Source: Boesenbergia rotunda (lineage: Eukaryota > Streptophyta > Magnoliopsida > Zingiberales > Zingiberaceae). Taken from it: a stretch of DNA of 64,000 nt. Shown here piece after piece: positions 12,253 to 21,596 of the stretch. Under the pieces are notes generated by a model. The model was not told the origin of the DNA, searched no databases, and was given only the letters and a program-made list of their open reading frames with translations. Where the stretch lies: assembly GCA_024364735.1 (NCBI GenBank), contig JAGFNQ010002597.1, positions 341,996 to 405,995 of the forward strand, given 5' to 3'. Numbering within the stretch: the stretch's first letter is position 1; each line of letters opens with the position of its first letter. The position numbers and the translations under genes were made by a program.

Positions 12253-13640
12253 ATGATGGAAGACAAGTTGGGTGATGATATCAACACACCACCTCCTTAT
12301 GATCATGAAGACTTTGATTATTGGAGGACGAGGATGAAGACTTGGCTTGGAATGGATTGGGAGTGTATGATGGTAATAGAAGAGCCCTTTGAAATTCCAA
12401 GAGACAAGCATGGGAAAAAGCTTTGACCTCGATATTGAACTAAGGAGCAACAAGCACATTCTAAGCACATTCTAGGGCAAATGAGAAATAATTGGTATAT
12501 TAGTTAATATTTTGTCTAATAATATTTTGAGTGGTGTAGGGGAATATAAAAGTACATATGAGTTGTAGAATAAGTTGGAAGAATGTCATGAAAACCCTAC
12601 CCGAGCTAAAATAGTGGAAGAGCCCAAAGAGATAAGTTCAAGGGTCCAAGAAGACCAAGAGGAAAAAGAATTATCAACCTCATCAAGTGAAGGGGGTACA
12701 AACAAGTGAAAGACCATCCACCTCATCAAGAGAAGAAGAAAAGCTGTCAAATTCAATAAGTGAGGGGGAGGAGAGACCCTCATCTATACCGGGACAAGAA
12801 AAAGATCCAACCTGCACTAAAGCAAAATCAAAGGATCATATCACATGCTTTGGATGCAACAAGAAGGGGCACTACAAGGACAAGTGTCCAGTAGGTAAGA
12901 AGGAGGTAAACCCTAAACTCGGGTCCATTCATTTTAAATCTAACATGGGTTGTAGGGAAAAGAAAGAAAAGAAGCACATTAGGTGCTATACTTGTGGGGA
13001 GCTAGGACATTATCACACTCAATGTCCAAGGAAAGGAGAGCTCAAGAAGATGGAGCATTTGAGAATATGGGAAAAAGAAGAAAAGAAAAGGAGCTCACAT
13101 CAAGGGGGAGCTACAAAGGTAAGGGAGGTAATCTCTAACTTTACTTATGCTTCCAACGCTTTTATGAATGCTAGGAATAATGATTGCTTGCCTATGTGTA
13201 CATTTGGTTTTAAATATCATGATAGAAATAGAAATACTATTGCGTGCCAAAATACCAAAGAATCTATGGCTCATGATAAATCTAGGGTTTCTAGACCTAA
13301 GGATCAAGGCATCAACCCTAAGAAAGGGAGACACATGCCTAAGAAAATAGTTAGATCTAGGAGTAATCAAAATGAGCATGGTTATACTAAGGTTAGGAAT
13401 TTAGAGAAGGAGAATCAAGTTTTAAGAGCAAAACTTGATAAATTAGAAAAGAACCTAGATAGACTCATTAGAGGATCCAAGGGATTGAGTGTGATACCGA
13501 AGGATCAACACATTAGAAATGGAAGGCCGGGTCTAGGATATCACCCTAGGAGGTCAAATGATAGTAAAAAGTTATATTCAAGGATGTCCTATGAGAATAG
13601 TAAAGAAAAGGTCAAAAATGGCAAAAAAAAGTCATTTTGA
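12253..13640 (+). pseudogene. Element B gag (copia), broken
   Basis: It starts ATGATGGAAG, 55 bases after the primer-binding site. The N-terminus has the usual copia gag sequence PPPYDHEDFDYWRTRM, then stops at 12424-12426 (TGA). Several stops follow in the capsid part. From 12687 an open frame runs to 13640 with two CCHC zinc knuckles: CFGCNKKGHYKDKCP near residue 50-65 of that frame and CYTCGELGHYHTQCP near 95-110. A coiled coil (KVRNLEKENQVLRAKLDKLE) and a basic tail follow. Two knuckles are more than the single one usual in copia Gag. It cannot give a full product as it stands. The knuckle-bearing part might be made if an internal start is used (inference). Confidence 0.82.
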
Positions 13641-14280
13641 GGAGAAAAGAAAAAGTCAACCAAGGATAAGGTATGGAAAGTTAAGAAAGTAAGAGTTGAA
13701 GGTCAAGAAGCACCGGAGGAACACCGGTGTGATCTTGCATTTGTAGATGAGTCACCTAGGGAGGTGGCTAGGGCTAGGAGCTCAAGGGAGAACTCTAGAG
13801 GTCAAAATGGGATCCATGATCAATGGATCTCAGGAGGATTTCTCCTAGGAGATTAGATGAACTATGGAATGTGCCAAAGGGTTTGGAAGACTAAGGTGAG
13901 TCTTAATCCTAGGGAATTGACACATTAAAAGGAGATTTATGGAGGAAAAGATGAAAATAGGATCATATTGGGAGAAAATAGGTTTTTAATGTGTAAATGT
14001 CATATCACTTGGTGCTAGGAATGTAATGTGATTAAGTATGGGAAGAGACATCAAGGTAAGGCTAAAATTAAAACTTTTGGACAAGGTTTAATGACACAAT
14101 TTAGGTAATCTTGAATTTCATGCCAATCTTGGGATCTGGAGTAGATTTGTTTGAAAATATATTTTTCTCAAGTAGACATAGGCTCCACAAATCTCTCCGT
14201 GAAATTTTAGATTTTTTAGAGATTTATGAAATTAATTAGGCATTTCTGAATTTAGGACGGGATTACTGAAATGTAGGTAT
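13641..14280 (+). other. Element B: noncoding region between gag and the ORF2 promoter-like module
   Basis: The first 230 bases are a gag tail homologous to 61-310 of the window. The rest has no ORF and aligns with element 0 at about 350-700. Confidence 0.6.
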
Positions 14281-14443
14281 CAGTCGACTGGCTCAGAGCC
14301 AGTCGACTGGTCTAGGGTAAATTTGAAACTGGAAATTCAAAATTACCAGTCTACTACTCCAGGAGTAGTCGACTGAACTCTCTGTTCAGTTTCTCAGTCA
14401 ACTGCCCCTGGGGCAGTCGACTGATCCGTGGATTGTTAAATAG
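14281..14443 (+). promoter_or_regulatory. Putative internal promoter of ORF2 in element B
   Basis: Three palindrome pairs of the LTR type lie here: 14281-14309 (29 bp, perfect, 9-bp spacer), 14347-14375 (one mismatch) and 14395-14423. A TATA-like TTAAATAG follows at 14436, and the ORF2 start is at 14639. The same palindromes precede the TATA box in the LTRs. The promoter role is inferred. Confidence 0.45.
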
Positions 14444-14638
14444 AAAAGGTCGCACGGGGGTGGCTGAACCTAGGGTTTTCGGTGCCACCCCCTGCGATAT
14501 TTCTCTTCCCTGACCTCCTCCTTGCGATTTAAGGTGCTCTCAAGTGCTAAAACACTTTTCTAGCCTCCTACTACCTCGGATCTACATCTAGGGTTAGTAG
14601 AACTTCTCCCTTCGAGTTGATCTTCATCAAGGCTCACC

Positions 14639-15947
14639 ATGAAGCGGTTGGGAAAATGGTAACACGTTGTACAGTTTGATTTTTCTATTTAAGTCATGAT
14701 TTGGAACTAATTTGGTCTATCTTACTTGGTTTCCTTGTTTTCTCTTGTTTTGGGATGGTATGGGTACATGCATTGGTATGGCATATGTTAGGATGGCACA
14801 TAAATGGTTAAGGGGTAAGGGATCATCCCAGCAAGGTTTGGTAGACCCGAATGCGCATTGATTTCGGTCCAATGAGTGTCTACAGAGATTTGAAGAGAAT
14901 GAGTTTGTATTGATGAATTGCTGGTATCTCAACCGAGCATACTTCCAGGAGAATGCGTCTCATATCTCTGAGATGATTACCCATTTTGGTCTAGGACGAT
15001 TGGTGTATTGTCAACATGATGCAAACATTGACATGTGTAAAGAATTCTACGTAAACCTCACATGCATCAATTATACTAATGACCTCTATGAGTCCATGGT
15101 GGGAGGAGTCACCATTCCCTTCTCATCCACAGCCTTAGGTGCATTTCTAGGTTGTAGGGCGTCTAATAATGTATTTACATATTTCCCTATGATTATTGAG
15201 CCTTTCATATTTCCTGGTGGGACCTTAGACCAGATTCACTTACATTATTTTGGGAGACGCTGAATTTCTACCCAGCGCCTTTTTGAGGCCAAACGCATGA
15301 GTCCTGCTAGCAAGGTCTTATATAAAGTTGTGTTAGACTGCATTTTACCCATTGTTACCAAGGGGAGGTCGATGATTTGACTTCCTCACTTGGTCATGAT
15401 GTATACGCTAGAGAGGAGTTTAGACATTGATGTCACCCTGCAAATGTTTACATCCATTGTCCATTTTTCCCATAGTGTCAATGGGAAGATATACATGCCT
15501 TTCTGTCATATCCTGACCGAGTTCTTTGAGTCTAGGGGTATATGCACGACTAGCTGTCAGGTACGTCACTTGGCCAAGGACTATGATCAAATTGGTGCAC
15601 GCTAGTTGTCCTTGGCAAGTATTGAGTGTAGACAGGGGGAGTTCGTCCGGAGGGAGCATCCTGACTCTACGAGTTCTAATGAGGAGCATGCTGGTGGAGT
15701 TACACGAGAGGAGTTCTCCCAACTCCAGTCGAAGGTTCACGGTCTCCGGGAGGACTTCCACGGCTTTCAACAACAACAGATGGGCTTCCAGCAAATACAG
15801 ACTACCATTCAGGAGGAGGTTCATGACCTCACACAGTTCTATCAAGGGTTCCAGCGACAACAGGATGAGATGTGCGCGATGATACAACAGTTGCATCTCA
15901 TATATCAGGCCTCTCCTCCTCCTCCTCTAGACGACGACATGCAGTAG
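14639..15947 (+). pseudogene. ORF2 of element B: 'putative plant transposon protein' domain, probably spliced
   Basis: A 20-base first exon (14639-14658) is followed by a GT...AG intron (14659-14791). Removing it joins the exon in frame to 14792-15947. The main frame has no frameshift but four stops: TGA at 14859, 15261 and 15378, and TAG at 15603. Each is one transition from CGA or CAG. Visible motifs: CKEFYVNL near 15040, a second block with SLDIDVTLQMFTSIVHF (about 15417-15467), MPFCHILTEFF, and a Gln-rich coiled coil (HGLREDFHGFQQQQ) before a Pro-rich end. The FYxNL and later pattern resemble the Pfam 'Putative plant transposon protein' family PF20167 (from memory). The molecular function is unknown. 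E has a homologue at 60990-62357. It is not an enzyme family I recognise. Confidence 0.6.
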
Positions 15948-17011
15948 ATGTCATTTGATGGTTGAGTGTTGAGAGTGTTTTGTTTCGATCTACATTTTAT
16001 CTCTCAAACACTTTCGTTTGGCATTGTACTATTTAGCTACTTCGGGGCTTTATCCCTTGTGTTACTTTGATGCTTTATTTTTAAGTCATGTATGAAACAT
16101 TTGCTTATGCTTTCATGTTATTTTATGAAATCTTATGTCATGGCTTGTTATTGCTTATATTGTTTGAAATTCATGAATTGCTATTGAATGATAAGATATG
16201 ACTTATATGGGCACAAGGGAAGGGTCATATATATGTATCTAGGGTTAAATATAAAAGAGGGGGAGGTTGTATCATCATGAGTATATATAAAGGAAAAGGG
16301 GAAACTTGAGGCCAATTTTATGTGTAAAATGATAATGGATGGTGTTAGCAAAAGTATGGAATCATATATAGGTTTGAAACTTGATACTTTTTTATATATT
16401 TTGGAACAAATTGGTGGTTGTACCTAAAGTCAAGCACATTTGATATTTTTCATGAAACTATATTTTTCTAGGGTAGAGTATATCCTAACAAATGTGCTTG
16501 CAAACTTTTAGATTTTTCTGGTTTTTCTAGAATTTTCTAGAGGTTTCTGAAATTCGGTTGGGATTTCAGAATTTGACTGTATCAGTCGACTACCCTGGGG
16601 GCAGTCGACTGATGTCTCTGTATGTTGAGAATAACAGAGGGTAGTCGACTGGTAAGGCTGTACATTGAGTTCTGAGGGGGGTTTTCATATTTAGGATGAG
16701 TTCTTTTTGGCACTAGAGGTAGGATTGCTTAGGGCAATCTTTTTCATGGAGTCAAAGGGGGAGAACTTGGGGTGTTAAGTTAGGTTTAACTTAACGGAAG
16801 AAAATTTATGATGTTAAGTTGGGTAGAACTTAACTTGGTGTTATGGAGTTAAGTTGGGTAGAACTTAACTTGGTGTTGGTTGTGAGAATTGAAAATTGGG
16901 AGAGGATATAGATTAAGGGGGAGGTTGCCACTTGTTTGCTATGCTTTAATTTTCAATTGTCATAGCTATTGTTGTTTTTGTTTACCTAACATAAACATAT
17001 TGTCACACATC
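15948..17011 (+). other. Element B: noncoding 3' internal region
   Basis: There is no gene. It holds a palindrome pair at 16583-16611, a half pair near 16640, and three short direct repeats of 'GTTAAGTTGGGTAGAACTTA' type at 16770-16880. Confidence 0.6.
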
Positions 17012-17022
17012 AAAAAGGGGGA
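17012..17022 (+). other. Polypurine tract of element B
   Basis: AAAAAGGGGGA lies just before the LTR start TGTTAGGGC at 17026. Confidence 0.85.
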
Positions 17023-17025
17023 GAT

Positions 17026-17979
17026 TGTTAGGGCAATCTACCCGAGTATGATCTGGAGGATCATGGGTTTTGATGTGTGTGTCAATATGAGTAAGTTAAG
17101 GTTTGTTGTTGGACTAATATGTGTATGGGAGTGTGCAGGTTTGCAGGAACACATAGACTTGGTTGGATGTCTTTAGGTGAAAGGTGGCATGGAGGCAAGC
17201 TGGAGGCTTGTGTGTGCATCCGAGGGACCATGGGCAGAGACGATGAGCCGAGGGACGCGGACTTCGAGGCATGCGCGAAGGGTGGCATGGAGTCAAGCCG
17301 AGGGCTTGCGTGCGCATCCGAGGGACGGGAGCCGAAGACGAAGAGGGCGTGAAGGAAATATATCGAGACTGCTGATTGAAGAGTCGACCAGGTCGTGAGG
17401 GTTCGAGTAAGAGTGTTTGTACTCAGGAACTAAGCCGGGAGGGTTTGAGTGCGGAGAGAAATGTACTCGGGAAGGGAACCCTAGGCTTAGAAGGGGACCA
17501 GTCGACTGCCCCAGGGGCAGTCGACTGGGATGGCCAGAATTCGAAAGGTCAGTGTGAGAATTCGAATTCAGGGAGGACCAGTCGACTGCTCCAACCAACG
17601 GTCATATTCAGCTCGAGCTCTATTTAAAGGAGCTCCATTCATGCTGTTTACCCTTGGCGAAACTTGCTTGGATAGAGTGAGTTAGTAGCCTATTGTGCTC
17701 AGCTAGTGTCCAGAGGTTGTGGAGAGGTTTCTCCACCCATAAGGAGCTACGAAATCTAGTCGGAGTACTGCGGGGAATCATCCACCGATGGATTAGGGAT
17801 CGCCCACCTTACGGGCAGCCGTGGAGTAGGAGTTTTTATCTCCGAACCACGTAAATAGGTGCGTTAGCATTGTTTTCATTTATTTTTATTAGATTTCCGC
17901 TTGCACTTGCTAACAATTGTTGGAAGAAAACCGAAAGTTGCTATTCACCCCTCTCTAGCAAGACAACAATGATCTAACA
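17026..17979 (+). mobile_element. 3' LTR of element B
   Basis: 954 bp, TGTTAGGGC...CGATCTAACA style ends (here TGATCTAACA). It is highly similar to the 5' LTR. A perfect 31-bp palindrome lies at 17498-17528. The second palindrome has lost its right half near 17588. TATTTAAA is at 17621. The poly-C tract is shorter than in the 5' LTR. Confidence 0.9.
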
Positions 17980-18053
17980 CCTTTCCAATACGCAAAGTCG
18001 TTGCCATCGAAGAATGGAGGTCGTGCAGTGCTATAACCCTCTTGAAAAGCCAT
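17980..18053 (-). pseudogene. Element A gag N-terminus (start codon part)
   Basis: On the minus strand ATG is at 18053-18051 and reads MAFQEGYSTARPPFFDGNDF, the standard copia gag start. It then breaks at the element B target duplication and continues in frame at 6119. It lies about 45 bases after the primer-binding site of A. Confidence 0.85.
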
Positions 18054-18096
18054 CTTTATGTTCCGGTTGACGATGAGTTTTCCCGAAATGAACCTT

Positions 18097-18108
18097 GCTC
18101 TGATACCA
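18097..18108 (-). other. Primer-binding site of element A
   Basis: The minus strand reads TGGTATCAGAGC two bases after the 5' LTR end (18111). Confidence 0.9.
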
Positions 18109-18110
18109 CT

Positions 18111-18261
18111 TGTTGGGACCTTGGTGTTAGGCTAGAGGTGGGGGTGAATAGTTTTTCTTTGATTTTGTCTACAAGAATGTTAGCTAAAGCACAAAACAAT
18201 TATAAACAAAATCAATTAACCAAAAGAAAGCAATGTTAACTCCCTTGATTTACTTGGTATC
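18111..18261 (-). mobile_element. Element A 5' LTR stub (last 151 bp only)
   Basis: It matches 2639-2790, the end of the 3' LTR of A, then stops abruptly where another LTR begins (18262). About 740 bp of LTR are missing, so the target duplication of A cannot be checked. Confidence 0.8.
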
Positions 18262-19202
18262 TGTTCGATCGTGGCACTTGCTAGAGGGGGGGTGAATAGC
18301 ACTTGTCTCAAATTCTCTCTACAAGAGGGTTAGCATAATACAAAAATATAATGGAAAATATGAAATTCAATGCTAAAGAAGAATTTACTTGGTATCCACC
18401 CCGAAAGGTGACTAATCCAAGGATCCACACGAGTACACAACCTCCACTATGAAAAGTCTTCTTTAAGGTGGAGAAAACCTTTACAAGGTTGGCTTCTTCC
18501 TCTTTACAAGATTGAAATGAAAGCTAGAGGAAGAACTGATCACTTTGGGCACTAGCAACACTTTGGTACAGTAAAGGATTGTACCTTCCTCGTGACAAAA
18601 AGTCCCCTTTAAATAAGAGTAAAGGACAACTCCACGAGTTGTCCAGCACGATACCAGTCGACTGCCCCTGGGGCAGTCTACTGGTCTAGCCTTAATTGCT
18701 AGCCAACAGCTAGTTTTCGGGGTTACCAATCAACTGCTCCTGGGGCAGTCGACTGGTCCTGGTCCGAAAACATTCTGTGAGTTTCTGTTTGTGCTGGCAG
18801 TCGATTGTCTTTCTCCTAGCCGACTGCCCAGCTTGTACAAACACTCATCCTCACTTCAACTACCCTCCTTCATGTGTGCCTTCAGGTACACTCCCTTGGC
18901 TTGCCTCTTGAAGTCTTCTTCTACCGGCTATCGTCCCTTGGATGCGCACACAAGCCTTCCCTTGGCTTGCCTCCATGCCACCCTTCACGTGTGCCCTTTG
19001 AAGTCCACTTCTTGGCTTGCCCTTGGAGTCCTCCTCCCTCGGCTCTCGTCCCTCGGATAGGTCCTCCATGTGAGATTCTCCAAGTCCTGCAAACTCAATC
19101 ACACATATCACATAACAAGATAACACCCTAATCTTAAACATATTGGCACACACACATCAAAACCATGATCTTCCAGATCATCCTTGGGCGATTGCCTCAA
19201 CA
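18262..19202 (-). mobile_element. Group 1 copia LTR, minus strand
   Basis: The minus strand starts TGTTGAGGCAATCG at 19202 and ends CGATCGAACA at 18262, 941 bp. Palindrome pairs with 9-bp spacers lie at 18655-18683, 18727-18755 and 18797-18825. The flanks do not match (GTATC and TAGTG), so this is not a simple solo LTR. It is joined on one side to a truncated LTR and on the other to a truncated RNase H. Confidence 0.8.
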
Positions 19203-21097
19203 TAGTGTAATTCTATGTCTCCCCTTGCCACATGATCCCTAATGAAGTGATGCTTCACTTCAATGTGTTTTGTTCTAGAATGGTGAACCAAATTTTTAGT
19301 CAAGTTAATTGTACTTACATTATCACACAAAACCTTGACCTTGGAGTAATGTAACTCATAATCCTCTAAGGTGTGCATGATCCAAAGTAGTTGGGACACA
19401 TAACCACCCATTGCCACATATTCGGCCTCCGTTGTTGATAGGGCAGGGCAACACATGGTTGTTTCCTACTACTCCAACTAACTAAAGATGACCCAAGGAA
19501 TTGACATTCTCCACTAGTACTCTTCCTATCTAGTTTACACCCGCATAGTCCGAATTGGTGTATCCAAAAAGATCAACATTTGGGGTTCTAGGATATCAAA
19601 GCCCGACATTAAGAGTACTTTTAATATACCTTAGGATCCTCTTTACTACCACTAAATGAGACTTTTTGGCACATGATTGATACCTTGCATACATACCTAC
19701 CGCAAATAATATATCGGGTCTACTAGAGGTTAGGTACAATAGACTACCAATCATGCTCGTATATTGTTTTGAGTCTACCATTTTTCCTTCAACATCATTA
19801 TCCATTTTGCCATTTGTTCCTATAGGGGTAGATGTTACCTTAGCATTTTCTAGTCCAAATTTCTTTAGCATTTCCCTAGCATATTTAGTTTGATACACAT
19901 GAGCCCCTTCATTTGTTTGCATAACTTGTAGACCTAAAAAGAAAGTCAATTCTCCTACAAGACTCATCTCAAATTTATTTTCCATACACTTAATGAACTC
20001 ATGTAGGAATTCACTATTTGTGTACCCAAAAATAATATCATCCACATAGATTTGGGCCATAAATATGTCCTTATCCTTAGTTTTTAGGAACAAAGTTGGG
20101 TCAATTGTTCCTCTCCTAAAACCCTTGGACACTAAAAATGAGGAAAGCCTTTCATACCAAGCCCGGGGAGCTTGTTTCAATCCATACAAGGCTTTTCTTA
20201 ATTTGTAGATATATCTAGGGTAATTTGGGTTTTCAAACCCAAGAGGTTGTTCTACATAGACTTCTTCCTTAATGACCCCATTAAGGAATGCCGACTTCAC
20301 ATCCATTTGGTGAAGTGTGAAACTCATGTGAGCGGCATATGCTAGTAAAATTCTAATGTACTCTAATCTAGCTACGGGGCATATGTCTCATCATAGTCTA
20401 GTCCCTCAACTTGATTAAACCCACTTGCTACCAACCTAGCCTTATTTCTAGTTATCTTTCCTTGATCATCTAGCTTGTTCCTAAAAACCCATCTAGTGGT
20501 GACAATATTACAATCATTGGGTCTAGGAACCAACTCTCATACTTCACTCCTTTCAAATTGATTTAACTCCTCTTGCATAGCTAGGACCCAATCCACATCA
20601 CCTAATGTCTCATCAATAGATTTCAGTTCTAATTGAGAAATCAAGGCAATTTGACTACTATGTTCCCTAAATTAAGACCTAGTCCTTATCCCTTGAGTGA
20701 CATCACCCACTATTTGGTCAATGGGGTGATCTTGGTGATATCTTAAGGGCCTAGAGGTTATGGGTTCATTAACTACATGATCCTCATCCTCTAGTGTACC
20801 TCTCTCTCCCCCTTGATCATTGCTCCTAAATGTAGATCTTGAATTTCTTGGGTAAGGGGTTGACTTTCCTCTATGTCCTTATCAATAGAGGACTTCCTAG
20901 GGTAGGTGTTTGTTGACTCATCAAAATTCACATTAGATGACTCCTCAATTACCTTAGTCCTTTTGTTATATACCCTATAACCTCTACTAGTGGATGAATA
21001 TGCAACCAAAATCCCCTCATCCGCCTCAGATTTAAACTTTCTCAAATCATCCTTGGTGTTCAAAATGTAAATCTTACATCCAAAGACCCTAAAGGAA
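19203..21097 (-). pseudogene. Copia pol fragment J: integrase C-terminus, RT, RNase H
   Basis: On the minus strand, in order: integrase C-terminal GAG-like region (FGCKIYILNTKDDLRKF, about 21090-20791), linker, RT (20600-19596) with QMDVKSAFLNG, ALYGLKQAPRAWY and the catalytic YVDD, then RNase H (19456-19203) with STTEAEYVA. The RT core of 243 codons from 20327 to 19596 is open. The rest has stops and a frameshift between RT and RNase H. RNase H is cut at ELHYV, before the usual ADIFTKPL ending, directly at an LTR. Protease and the integrase core are missing. The SIRE/Maximus lineage is likely from RT wording (inference). Confidence 0.85.
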
Positions 21098-21596
21098 TGA
21101 AAACACAGAAACAAACTAAACTTGAGGTAAGTGCAGGAACCAAGTTGATACACAGCTACAAACTTGATACGCAAGAAATAATTCATGAATTAAACTGAAA
21201 TTGACAACAAATGTTAACTAAACAAGTTATCTAGCTACTTACTTTGAAGAATTAAAACCTAATTACGGCAGGACAATTCAGAAAGGAAAATACAGCAGCT
21301 GATATGAAATCAGAAACAGAATTGGTTTGCAGAACTGAAATTACAGCTAAAGCAAAAGAAATGCATTAAGAAACTAAACCTCGATCCATCCCTTGGCTCA
21401 AAATCTCCTTGCCGTCACACAAGAGCAAGCCAAAAACCCCTTCAGCTCCACAGATCAACGGAAAAATGCCTCAATGTCGAATCTGCTCACAGACTGCACT
21501 AAGCTGGAGAAAACCAATCGATCACTTCGATCTCGCGATGTCGAGGTATGATGATGATTTGGTGATGATCAGAGCATACCAGAGGACCCTCCAGAT

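Larger units (their letters stand above)
6125..17979 (+). mobile_element. Element B: complete pol-less copia retrotransposon, target duplication CCTTT
   Basis: Both ends are defined. The 5' LTR starts at 6125, the 3' LTR ends at 17979, and CCTTT flanks both sides (6120-6124 and 17980-17984). It sits in the gag of element A, which closes in frame when B is removed. Order: 5' LTR (split by two nested insertions), primer-binding site, gag, second ORF, polypurine tract, 3' LTR. No protease, integrase, RT or RNase H is present, so it is non-autonomous. Without its insertions it is about 6.8 kb. Confidence 0.9.

Noticed and set aside
12586..13379. Minus-strand frames opposite the gag of element B
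   Set aside because: Antisense to the zinc-knuckle frame; no domain.
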